A stretch of DNA of 64,000 nucleotides from HGM04593 sp045592125 (lineage in GTDB: Bacteria; Bacteroidota; Bacteroidia; Bacteroidales; Bacteroidaceae): assembly GCA_045592125.1 (NCBI GenBank), contig JAZNUE010000046.1, forward strand, positions 39,330-103,329, written 5' to 3'. Shown here in pieces: positions 9,463 to 16,923 of this stretch (its first letter is position 1; every line of letters starts with the position of its first letter). A program made the position numbers and the translations under genes. The notes under the pieces were generated by a model that saw only the letters and a list, made by a program, of their open reading frames with translations, was not told where the DNA came from and ran no database searches.

Positions 9463-10401
9463 CTATCTCTTTTCAGGGCAGTTCCTGTATTCGGCCGCCC
9501 ATTGCTTGTCTACATAGTTATCCATTAGAGTACAGGCGTGCGCACTGAAATCAAGGCCGCATGCCATTATGCCGCTCCACTGTTCTATCGTTAGAGAGGA
9601 AAGCGAGCCGCGGTCTATGCCTTCAGAGACAAGGCCATATATTATACCTGCATTAAAGCTGTCGCCAGCACCCACTGTGCTCACGACATTGACCTTCCTT
9701 ACAGGATAACGCTCACTCTTGCTGCCTTTGAAAAGGTACACATCGCCGTCGCCGCTTGTGAATATGAAATTGCGGCAATAGAACATTATCTTCTCCCTGT
9801 ACACTTTTGCGGCGTCCTCCATCTCATAGAGATAGCGGAAATCATCGGCCGAGCCGCGCACAATATCGGCAAGCTCAAGGTTCTCGATAAGCGCCTCGGA
9901 AAGCCTTATCCTCTCAGGTATGTGTGTCTTGCGGAAGTTTATGTCATAGTACAGCAGCGCGCCCTGCTCATGGGCGTACTCGAGAAATGCCCTGGTCTTT
10001 GCACGCAGCACGGGATTCAGCACAAAATAGGAACCATAGATTACTATATCGCCCTCGCTTATCGGAGGGAAATCCACCTCAAGGCGGTTATTCGGATAAT
10101 CCTTGTAGAAGAGATACTCCGCGTCGTTCCTCTCGTTCAGGAAGGCCAGCGAAAGAGGCGACTTGCCGCCTGTAAAGCGGCACACGGCCGAGGAGTCGAC
10201 ACCGCTGTCGCGCAAGTGCGAGAGAATCATTCCTCCTACCCGGTCATCGCCAGCCTCGCTTATGAAGGAGCAGTCCACGCCCATGCGCCCGAGTGATATC
10301 ATGCTGTTGTACACAGAACCTCCCGGTACCGCCTTAACCGGCTGTCCGTCCTTGAAAATAATATCGAGAATAGTCTCGCCAATACCTATTACCCTGCCCA
10401 T
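9463..10401 (-). CDS. PfkB-family carbohydrate kinase
   Basis: 312-residue cytoplasmic sugar kinase of the ribokinase/PfkB family. It begins GRVIGIGETILDIIF, has the substrate-binding PGGSVYN stretch near residue 30 and the catalytic/anion-hole signature STVGAGDSFNAG near residue 242, with Asp as the base. The specificity (fructose, ribose, adenosine or other) cannot be told from the sequence. It sits inside a minus-strand series, 9 bp after a small membrane protein gene and 3 bp before the Cys/His-rich gene, with no sugar-uptake genes nearby. Confidence 0.9.
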   Translation of the reverse strand: MGRVIGIGETILDIIFKDGQPVKAVPGGSVYNSMISLGRMGVDCSFISEAGDDRVGGMILSHLRDSGVDSSAVCRFTGGKSPLSLAFLNERNDAEYLFYKDYPNNRLEVDFPPISEGDIVIYGSYFVLNPVLRAKTRAFLEYAHEQGALLYYDINFRKTHIPERIRLSEALIENLELADIVRGSADDFRYLYEMEDAAKVYREKIMFYCRNFIFTSGDGDVYLFKGSKSERYPVRKVNVVSTVGAGDSFNAGIIYGLVSEGIDRGSLSSLTIEQWSGIMACGLDFSAHACTLMDNYVDKQWAAEYRNCPEKR

Positions 10402-10410
10402 ATGCCAATC

Positions 10411-10890
10411 CTATTGTTCTGGTACATTACAAGACTCGTTACTCTGGTTCTGACGATTATTCTTACGACTGCAATATGCAACAAATGCCAATATCGTATA
10501 GCCAATAAAGCATAGGATAATCCACAGCATGGCCATAATTGCCACAAACGCAGACATTTCCGAGTCAAGACTTCCACCATTATATTTATGTGTTTTCCAC
10601 GCTATGGCCTGATCGCACATAATGTAATAGTAAAAGATTGTAGGCAACAGGCCCAGTATTATTACAACCGAAGACAGCTTGCTAAAGAATGGATTCTTTA
10701 TGTCAGGTATAAGATGCCATCCTTTTCTCTTACTGAAGAACATATACCAGTAGGGAAGGAATAGCATGAACAGCAGCAATGCTTCAATAAAGAGAAGTGC
10801 TGGCATTACAAAGTTCCACTGGCAAAACAGGAAATATACAAATGCGAGCACCAATGCAACACCTCCTGCAACCTTGATTTTCTTTTCCAT
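10411..10890 (-). CDS. Four-helix membrane protein, unknown function
   Basis: 159 residues that I do not recognise. Four hydrophobic segments are visible: about 7-27, 29-50, 70-90 and 110-136. Between the second and third is a short basic loop, SKRKGWH; the C-terminus is polar and Asn/Gln-rich (KNNRQNQSNESC). No catalytic motif. It lies between the LOG-family gene (30-bp gap) and the PfkB kinase (9-bp gap), all co-directional. Confidence 0.6.
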   Translation of the reverse strand: MEKKIKVAGGVALVLAFVYFLFCQWNFVMPALLFIEALLLFMLFLPYWYMFFSKRKGWHLIPDIKNPFFSKLSSVVIILGLLPTIFYYYIMCDQAIAWKTHKYNGGSLDSEMSAFVAIMAMLWIILCFIGYTILAFVAYCSRKNNRQNQSNESCNVPEQ

Positions 10891-10920
10891 AATAAGTCTA
10901 TTTTATTGCCCTACAATAAG

Positions 10921-11469
10921 TCAGGCTTCCGTTATAATTCTTTCAAGCTCCTCAATATCACCTGCAACAGCCATGAAGCGCTCAAGGCCGCCACGCACGA
11001 AACCGTTCTTCTCTCCCGCCCGGAGCATCTCCACAAGCGGGTCCCAGAAACCGTTCACATTATAAAGCACCACCTTCTTGCTATGATAGCCTATCGTTGC
11101 AGCAGCCATCACATGGAATATCTCATCGAGAGTGCCTATTCCTCCAGGAAGAGCTATGAGGATGTCACTGCGCTCAAGCATTATATCCTTGCGGTCGCTC
11201 AGGTTACAGCAGTTTATTTTCTCGTCAATGAGCGCGCTTACCCGGCCGCGCTCCTCAAGGACCTGAGGCACAACACCAGTGACATGCGCACCCGCAGCCT
11301 TGGCAGCCCTTGCCGTAGCCTCCATGAGCCCGAAGCGCGCACCGCCATATACAAGCCCCGCGCCAACGCGCCCAAGCATGGCACCAACCTCTGACGCGGC
11401 TGCGGCATACAGCGGGTCAATCTCTTCCGACGCGGCACAGAATACCGCAACACTCTTAGCAGGCATCAT
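10921..11469 (-). CDS. LOG-family (TIGR00730) nucleoside 5'-monophosphate phosphoribohydrolase-like protein
   Basis: 182-residue Rossmann-fold protein of the group often mislabelled lysine decarboxylase. It has VYGGARFGLM near residue 40 and the family signature PGGIGTLDEIF near 100-110, which binds the phosphoribosyl part of the substrate. Family members cleave nucleoside monophosphates such as cytokinin ribotides or AMP to base and ribose 5-phosphate. Its physiological role in Bacteroidota is unclear. Its start overlaps the stop of the ABC exporter gene by 4 bp, so translation is probably coupled. Confidence 0.87.
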   Translation of the reverse strand: MMPAKSVAVFCAASEEIDPLYAAAASEVGAMLGRVGAGLVYGGARFGLMEATARAAKAAGAHVTGVVPQVLEERGRVSALIDEKINCCNLSDRKDIMLERSDILIALPGGIGTLDEIFHVMAAATIGYHSKKVVLYNVNGFWDPLVEMLRAGEKNGFVRGGLERFMAVAGDIEELERIITEA

Positions 11470-13307
11470 AGCGACTGCATGTCATTAAGGCGTTTGTACA
11501 GGCCGTTGAGCCCAAGCAGCTCGTCATGCTTCCCGCGCTCCACTATCTCGCCGTCGCGCAGCACGCAAATCTCATCGGCATTCTTTATTGTCGAGAGGCG
11601 GTGCGCAATGGCTATTGTCGTGCGGTCCTTCATAAGGCGCTCCAGGGCCTCCTGAACCAGGCGCTCGCTCTCGGTGTCAAGCGCCGAGGTCGCCTCGTCA
11701 AGGATGAGTATCGGCGGGTTCTTGAGAATAGCACGCGCAATGCTTATCCTCTGGCGCTGGCCGCCCGAGAGCAGGCAGCCGCGGTCACCCACATTTGTGT
11801 CGTATCCATGCTCTGTGGCCATTATGAACTCATGTGCATTGGCAATCTTCGCCGCCTCAATCACCTGCTCCATAGTGGCGTTCTCCACGCCGAAGGTGAT
11901 GTTGTTATAGAAACTGTCGTTGAACAGGATGGCCTCCTGGTTCACGTTACCGATGAGGGCACGCAAGGACTTCACTTTCATATCCTTGACATTCACGCCG
12001 TCGATAGTTATCTCGCCCTCGTCCACATCGTAATAGCGCGGGATAAGGTCAACCATTGTCGACTTTCCGCTGCCCGACTGGCCTACAAGCGCCACAGTCT
12101 TGCCCTTCTCAATCTTGAGGCTTATATTCTTGAGCACATTGCGCTCGCCATCGTACGAGAAGGTAAGGTTCCTGTACTCTATGCCCTCCTTCATTTCGGG
12201 AATCTCCACACCTTTCTCGCCGTCGGCAATGGGGTTGTCGGCCTTGAGTATCGCGTCGATACGCTCCATTGAGGCCAGGCCGCGCGGAATGCTGTACGAT
12301 GCCTTGGAAAGGTCCTTGAGCGGATTTATTATGCTATAGAGTATCGTCAGGTAGTAGATAAACGCAGCGGCCGAGATTGGAGAGTTCTCTCCCAGAATCA
12401 ATGTGCCGCCAAACCACAGCACAATAACAATTATGCATGTGCCGAGGAACTCGCTCACCGGATGGGCCGACGCCTGGCGCATTGTAACCTTCATTGTGGC
12501 CGCACGCAGTTCGTTGCTGCACTTGGCAAAACGGGCCGACATCTTCTTCTCGGCAATGAACGCCTTGATTATCCTAAGGCCGCCCAGCGTCTCCTCGAGT
12601 TGCGAGGTCGTCTCGCCCAGCTTCTGCTGCGCTACAAGCGACTTTGCCTTGAGCTTGCGCCCAATTGTGCCCATTATCCATCCGAGCACGGGTATTACGC
12701 ATATTGTGAAGAGCGTGAGCTCCCAGCTGAGGTAAACCAGCGTGCCAAAGTATATGATTATGAAGATAGGGTTCTTTATGAGCATGTCAAGAGACGATAC
12801 TATGGAGTTCTCCACCTCGGACACATCGCCTGTCATGCGGGCCATGATGTCGCCCTTGCGCTCCTTGGAGAAGAAGCCTATTGGCAGGCTCACTACCTTG
12901 TCGTACAGCATTGTGCGCATATCGCGGACAAGGCCTGTACGCAGAGGGATAATCGCAGCCGACGAGCCAAAGTAGCTGGCAGTCTTGAGCAGCGTCATGA
13001 AAATGAGGAAGAGCCCCAGCAGAAGCAGCACGACAGAGGCGCCGTGCTCTGCGCTCATCTCGTTCATGTAGTAAGTGAGGTTGTCCATCAGCACATCCTT
13101 CATGTTCTCCGAGGTGACCTCCTCCCATGGAGTGAACTTCACGCCCGAGGAATCGGTAACGTTAAAGAGTATCTGCAGGATTGGTATTATAACCATGAAT
13201 GAGAATACATTCAGTATCGCCGACAGGAACGTAAACACAAGGGAAAGGATGAGATACTTCTTGTAAGGCGGCACAAAGCGCATTAGAACCTTGAAAAACT
13301 CCTTCAT
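11466..13307 (-). CDS. MsbA-like ABC exporter (fused permease and ATPase)
   Basis: 613 residues from the ATG at 13307 (MKEFFKVLMRFVPPYKKY), which matches the usual start in relatives. A GTG 12 codons upstream is in frame but lies within a tandem repeat just after the promoter. Residues about 20-330 form six transmembrane helices. The ATPase domain has Walker A GQSGSGKST, the signature LSGGQRQRISIARAI, Walker B ILILDEATSALD and the switch His in AIAHRLSTI. Closest recognised role is lipid A or lipid flipping (MsbA), but other lipid or drug exporters of this type look alike. First gene of the minus-strand series that ends with the metal pump. Confidence 0.88.
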   Translation of the reverse strand: MKEFFKVLMRFVPPYKKYLILSLVFTFLSAILNVFSFMVIIPILQILFNVTDSSGVKFTPWEEVTSENMKDVLMDNLTYYMNEMSAEHGASVVLLLLGLFLIFMTLLKTASYFGSSAAIIPLRTGLVRDMRTMLYDKVVSLPIGFFSKERKGDIMARMTGDVSEVENSIVSSLDMLIKNPIFIIIYFGTLVYLSWELTLFTICVIPVLGWIMGTIGRKLKAKSLVAQQKLGETTSQLEETLGGLRIIKAFIAEKKMSARFAKCSNELRAATMKVTMRQASAHPVSEFLGTCIIVIVLWFGGTLILGENSPISAAAFIYYLTILYSIINPLKDLSKASYSIPRGLASMERIDAILKADNPIADGEKGVEIPEMKEGIEYRNLTFSYDGERNVLKNISLKIEKGKTVALVGQSGSGKSTMVDLIPRYYDVDEGEITIDGVNVKDMKVKSLRALIGNVNQEAILFNDSFYNNITFGVENATMEQVIEAAKIANAHEFIMATEHGYDTNVGDRGCLLSGGQRQRISIARAILKNPPILILDEATSALDTESERLVQEALERLMKDRTTIAIAHRLSTIKNADEICVLRDGEIVERGKHDELLGLNGLYKRLNDMQSL

Positions 13308-13321
13308 ATAACTAAAGTTAT

Positions 13322-13367
13322 TATTATATTCAGATAATTTCACATATTATATTCAAATAATTTCACA
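13322..13367 (-). repeat. Two tandem 23-bp units in the exporter leader
   Basis: Units 13322-13344 and 13345-13367 are abutting direct repeats that differ at one base (AGATAATTTCACA against AAATAATTTCACA at their right ends). They lie between the -7 box at 13366-13373 and the start codon at 13307, so most of both copies would be transcribed in the 5' leader. Confidence 0.85.
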
Positions 13368-13373
13368 AAGGTA
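13366..13373 (-). promoter_or_regulatory. Candidate -7 box for the MsbA-like exporter series
   Basis: TACCTTTG on the minus strand fits TAnnTTTG exactly. No TTTG lies at the usual distance upstream. The expected transcript start is about 50 bp before the ATG at 13307. Confidence 0.5.
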
Positions 13374-13440
13374 TCTATTTTTTGCTATTTGCCCACCATC
13401 GGAGGCCTGTTTTTTAGGCCAGGCAGCAGCACTTGCACAC

Positions 13441-13480
13441 AAAAAAGCAGGCAAGAGCACTCATTGGTCGCTCCTGCCTG
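13441..13480 (-). terminator. Rho-independent terminator of the thioesterase-CoA transferase unit
   Basis: Inverted arms at 13448-13458 and 13470-13480 (CAGGCAAGAGC with GCTCCTGCCTG, one G-T pair), loop of 11 nt, followed on the minus strand by six T (13441-13446). It lies 27 bp after the stop of the 123-residue gene. Confidence 0.88.
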
Positions 13481-13506
13481 GTATTTAGCTGAAGACATTT
13501 CCTGCG

Positions 13507-13878
13507 CTATTCTGGATTATTAGCGTAGTACTCGTTCCACTCCTCAAGCACCTTCTGCCAGTCAACAGCCTCACCGTTGGCAATGGCCTCGGCCTGGCCA
13601 AGAGACTCGTCGTGACGCCTCTTCTCGGCATGGCGAAGCTTCATCGCCTCAATTGTGGCCTCGTCAAGCACATGTATCCTGCCACGGCGCACGCACTCGT
13701 CAAGGTCAAGCGGCCCAAAGGCCTTTCCCTGCACATTGAAGTCGGATATATTGAACTCGAACACGGTACGCAGGGTGTGCCGCACCATTTTCTGCCCTGC
13801 GCGGCCACTGGCCATCTTGCGCCCCAGAAGCTTGCGTATGATATCAATCTCGCGCTGCGAGAACTTATTTCTGCCCAT
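13507..13878 (-). CDS. Conserved small protein, unknown function
   Basis: 123 residues, soluble, charged. It begins MGRNKFSQREIDIIRKLLGRK and looks like a helical DNA- or RNA-binding fold, but I do not recognise a named family. The N-terminal Arg/Lys-rich helix and central FNISDFNVQGKAFGP are its most distinctive parts. Last gene of its unit: 18 bp after the TrmH methyltransferase, followed by a strong terminator. Confidence 0.65.
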   Translation of the reverse strand: MGRNKFSQREIDIIRKLLGRKMASGRAGQKMVRHTLRTVFEFNISDFNVQGKAFGPLDLDECVRRGRIHVLDEATIEAMKLRHAEKRRHDESLGQAEAIANGEAVDWQKVLEEWNEYYANNPE

Positions 13879-13896
13879 TTCACCGTAGTTTTTATA

Positions 13897-14436
13897 TTAT
13901 TTCACAAGGCCCAGCCTCTGGGCAAGCTCCCATATTACCATTCCTGCCGTCACCGACACGTTGAGCGAATGCTTTGTACCGAACTGCGGAATCTCAATAG
14001 CGCCGTCCGACACATCAACCACCTCCTGCTGGACACCCTTGACCTCATTCCCTAGCACAACCGCATAGCGCTCGCCCGGGGAAGCAGGGAAATCCTGCAG
14101 TGCAATGCTACCCTCGCACTGCTCAATGGAGAACACCCTGAAACCTTCTTCCCGCAATGCGGCCACAGCCTCCATGGCAGAGGCAAAGTACTGCCACTCC
14201 ACTGTATCCTCGGCACCAAGTGCCGTCTTATGTATTTCGGCACTTGGCGGCGTTGCCGTTATGCCGCAGAGCACTATACGCTCAACACGGAAGGCGTCGC
14301 CTGTGCGGAAGACCGAGCCCACATTATGCAGGCTGCGCACATTGTCGAGCACCACTGCAAGAGGGAGCTTGCGCGAGGCGCGGAACTCCTCGCGCCCAAT
14401 GCGCCCCATCTCGGTTACAAGCTTCTTCCTGTTCAT
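13897..14436 (-). CDS. TrmH/SpoU-family RNA 2'-O-methyltransferase
   Basis: 179-residue single-domain SPOUT methyltransferase without the N-terminal RNA-binding extension of RlmB. The three family motifs are present: motif 1 LDNVRSLHNVGSVFRTGDAF (near 30-50), motif 2 YAVVLGNEVKGV (near 125) and motif 3 IPQFGTKHSLNVSVTAG (near 150). Methylates a ribose in tRNA or rRNA using S-adenosylmethionine; the exact target cannot be read from the sequence. Start and the CoA-transferase stop overlap (TGATG). Confidence 0.9.
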   Translation of the reverse strand: MNRKKLVTEMGRIGREEFRASRKLPLAVVLDNVRSLHNVGSVFRTGDAFRVERIVLCGITATPPSAEIHKTALGAEDTVEWQYFASAMEAVAALREEGFRVFSIEQCEGSIALQDFPASPGERYAVVLGNEVKGVQQEVVDVSDGAIEIPQFGTKHSLNVSVTAGMVIWELAQRLGLVK

Positions 14437-15920
14437 CAGAAACGGCTCCAGTCTGTTTTCCTCATGTCACCCTCGCGCTCGAATGTAGCATGCATGCCCA
14501 GTGCGGCAGCCACATTATGCGACACATGGCCGCTCTTGGCAATCTTCAGGTAATCCCACAGGAGATTCCTGTAGTCGGGGTGGGCGCAGTTCTCAATGAG
14601 AGTCCTTGCACGCTCGTCGGGGTTCTTGCCGCGCAGGTCGGCCACACCCCATTCGGTAACAACCACGCGCACGTCATGCTCGGTGTGGTCGGCATGTGTC
14701 ACCATCGGCACAATTGAGCTTATCATGCCGCCCTTCTGCGTCGAGGGGCATGTGAATATCGAAATGTATGCATTGCGGGCGAAATCGCCAGAGCCGCCGA
14801 TACCGTTCATAAGGCGGGTACCGCATATGTGCGATGAGTTCACGCAGCCGTAAAGGTCGGCCTCAATGGCCGTATTCATGGCGATAATGCCAAGACGGCG
14901 TATGATTTCGGGGTGGTTTGATATTTCTGACGGACGCAGGATGAGCCTGTCGCGGAAGAAATCGAGATTGTCATACACATGCTGCAGGCACTCCTGGCTC
15001 AGCGACAGAGAGCAAGTGCTGCCCGCCTTGACACGGCCCAGTTCCATAAGCTTGATTACAGAGTCCTGGAGCACCTCGGAATAGAGGTCGAGCGGCGGAA
15101 TCTCGCTACACTCCTCAAGTCCTTTGAGCACTGCATTGGCCACATTGCCGATACCGCTCTGTATCGGGAGCCCTTCGCGCGGGATTATGCCGCTCTTTAT
15201 GTTCTCGGTTATAAAGCCTACGACATTCTCGCCAATCTTGCGTGTCACCGGGTCAAGTTCCTTGAAGACAACCTGCTCATTAGGCATGTGCACCTCAACA
15301 ATACCTATTACTTTCTTAGGGTCTACCTGCACATAGGTCCTTCCCACGCGGTCCGACGCCTTGAATATCGGGATTTCCCTGCGGCGCGGAGGGTCCTGCG
15401 GCTCATACACATCGTGCAGGCCCATTGTGCGGTGATATGTGTTGCGCTCTATGATAATCCTGTCGGCCAGGTTCGCCACAGTCTGCCCTATTCCGCCTGC
15501 GGTCGTCAGGTAGACCTTGCCGTCAGGGGTAATGTCTATCGCCTCAAGGATTGCAATGTCAACCTTGCCCAGATAGCCATAGCGCAAGTCCTGGGCCATG
15601 AGAGAGAGGTGCAGGTCGCAATACTCAATCTCCTTGGCATTGATTGCTGTACGCACTGTGGGGTTTGAGATGAACGGGGCACGGAAGCCTATGGCATTGG
15701 CACGCGACAGCACTCCGTCTATGGAGTCGCCGGTAGAGGCCCCCGAATAGAGGCTAATCTTGAAAGGCTTGCCAGCAGCATGCGCCTCTTCGGCACGCTT
15801 GGCAACCTCGGGAAGGACTGTCTTTGGAGTTCCGGAAAGGGTAAAGCCGCTAATGCCTACTCCATCGCCGTTGTTGATGTACATAGCCGCCTCCTGGGCC
15901 GTGATAATAGGATAGCTCAT
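14436..15920 (-). CDS. Acetyl-CoA hydrolase/succinyl-CoA:acetate CoA-transferase family protein
   Basis: 494-residue class I CoA-transferase of the Ach1/SCACT type. N-terminal TAQEAAMYINNGDGVGISGFTLSG, the glycine-rich SGIGNVANAVLKGL (oxyanion loop), catalytic-Glu region DLYSEVLQDS, and C-terminal GIGGSGDFARNAY and TEWGVADLRGK are all typical. It moves CoA between acyl groups, for example succinyl-CoA to acetate, and fits succinate/acetate or propionate fermentation in Bacteroidales. A thioesterase gene lies upstream in the same unit. Full length with no visible damage. Confidence 0.93.
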   Translation of the reverse strand: MSYPIITAQEAAMYINNGDGVGISGFTLSGTPKTVLPEVAKRAEEAHAAGKPFKISLYSGASTGDSIDGVLSRANAIGFRAPFISNPTVRTAINAKEIEYCDLHLSLMAQDLRYGYLGKVDIAILEAIDITPDGKVYLTTAGGIGQTVANLADRIIIERNTYHRTMGLHDVYEPQDPPRRREIPIFKASDRVGRTYVQVDPKKVIGIVEVHMPNEQVVFKELDPVTRKIGENVVGFITENIKSGIIPREGLPIQSGIGNVANAVLKGLEECSEIPPLDLYSEVLQDSVIKLMELGRVKAGSTCSLSLSQECLQHVYDNLDFFRDRLILRPSEISNHPEIIRRLGIIAMNTAIEADLYGCVNSSHICGTRLMNGIGGSGDFARNAYISIFTCPSTQKGGMISSIVPMVTHADHTEHDVRVVVTEWGVADLRGKNPDERARTLIENCAHPDYRNLLWDYLKIAKSGHVSHNVAAALGMHATFEREGDMRKTDWSRF

Positions 15921-15976
15921 GTCGTTTTTCTTTTATGCTTGCAATTATCGGTATAAGTTCTGACAGTCACGCGCAT

Positions 15977-16363
15977 TCAGTCATATTTCCTGTTCAGAAT
16001 CTCGGAATATATGACTGCCCGCTGGGCATCTGTCTTGTCCTTTAAGCTGAAACGCCTGCTCCTGCTTTCCTCGACGGAAGGCTGCGCCGGTTCAGGCGCA
16101 GCAGTGCTGCGCGTGGCCTCATTGCGGGACCGGCTACGCGGCCTGCGGCGTTCGGCCACAGGCGCACGGTTATTCGCAGGCACCGGCTGCTGGACGGGTT
16201 CTGCCTGCTGCACTGCAGGTTCCTCGGGTTCATAATACTCAACTTCGGGGAACGCCTCATTGGCCATTGGCCCGTCGTCGCGCCCCTTGCCAACAAGCGC
16301 CTTTATAGTATATACTCCCGAATAGAGAATAACCAGCAGGACTATTGTAAGTATGCTTTCCAT
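15977..16363 (-). CDS. Membrane-anchored small protein with Pro/Arg/Ser-rich tail
   Basis: 128 residues. One N-terminal transmembrane helix (about 4-22, ILTIVLLVILYSGVYTIKA), then an acidic and Pro-rich middle, an Arg/Ser-rich stretch (AERRRPRSRSRNEATR), and a better ordered end (DKTDAQRAVIYSEILNRKY). I do not recognise the family; the C-terminal motif suggests a protein-contact site. It starts 3 bp after the thioesterase stop, so it is probably co-expressed; a 56-bp gap precedes the CoA-transferase gene. Confidence 0.65.
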   Translation of the reverse strand: MESILTIVLLVILYSGVYTIKALVGKGRDDGPMANEAFPEVEYYEPEEPAVQQAEPVQQPVPANNRAPVAERRRPRSRSRNEATRSTAAPEPAQPSVEESRSRRFSLKDKTDAQRAVIYSEILNRKYD

Positions 16364-16366
16364 AAC

Positions 16367-16786
16367 CTATGCATTTTCTTTAAAGTAATCCCCGAACATC
16401 TCATCGAATATCTCGCCGCGTGTGAGGCGCCCGTCCTTCAGGCATATGACCTCAGCCTCCCCTTTGGCAGAGAGACGCTCATCGGCAAGACTGTATATGT
16501 CCTGGACGATGACAAGCCTTGCCCCCTTGCGCACCATATTTATGCGCACAGCGAACCTGTCGCTGCCGCGCAGCGGGCGCTTGTACTCTATTGTTATCTT
16601 TGAGACCATAAGGTCAACCCCCTTGGCGTGCAGCTCGCTGAAGCTCACTCCCAAGGACTCAAGGAACTCATGGCGTGCGTGCTCCATGTAGTGCTGGTAG
16701 TTGGCATTGTTTACAACCCCCTGTATGTCGCACTCATAGTCGCGCACCTTCATCTCAAGCTCAAAACTATACTTTTCCATAGGCAT
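16367..16786 (-). CDS. Acyl-CoA thioesterase, 4HBT (YbgC/FadM-like) hotdog fold
   Basis: 139 residues. The hotdog motif VRDYECDIQGVVNNANYQHY near 13-32 carries the catalytic Asp, followed by MEHARHEFLESLGVSF and strands KGVDLMVSKITIEYKRPL. Such enzymes hydrolyse acyl-CoA or acyl-carrier thioesters in the cytoplasm. A start at the second Met (16780) is also possible. First gene of a minus-strand unit; a good -7 box lies 19 bp upstream. Confidence 0.9.
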   Translation of the reverse strand: MPMEKYSFELEMKVRDYECDIQGVVNNANYQHYMEHARHEFLESLGVSFSELHAKGVDLMVSKITIEYKRPLRGSDRFAVRINMVRKGARLVIVQDIYSLADERLSAKGEAEVICLKDGRLTRGEIFDEMFGDYFKENA

Positions 16787-16804
16787 ACCTGTTCGCTGTT
16801 ATGG

Positions 16805-16812
16805 CAAATATA
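16805..16812 (-). promoter_or_regulatory. -7 box of the thioesterase unit
   Basis: TATATTTG on the minus strand fits TAnnTTTG. It sits in the divergent region shared with mfd. Confidence 0.6.
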
Positions 16813-16880
16813 CAACAATAAAATTACAAAAGCTGTTTTTAGGGAAAATTATCATTGGCATTCCCCAGGCACATGCGTTA

Positions 16881-16915
16881 TTTGTTTTCTTTTTGCAAGT
16901 TTTTTCATACCTTCG
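16881..16915 (+). promoter_or_regulatory. Candidate mfd promoter
   Basis: TTTG at 16881-16884 and TACCTTCG at 16908-16915 (TAnnTTTG with one change); the gap is 23 bp. The transcript would start near 16922, so the ATG at 16924 would be almost leaderless and any start farther upstream is excluded. Confidence 0.55.
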
Positions 16916-16923
16916 CAGGGCAA

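Noticed and set aside
13308..13343. GTG start of the ABC exporter
   Set aside because: The 12 extra residues come from the tandem repeat in the leader; the ATG at 13307 fits the family.
16855..16923. Upstream in-frame start for mfd
   Set aside because: The segment overlaps the predicted -7 box TACCTTCG, and MAMEPKEIQ at 16924 is a better start.
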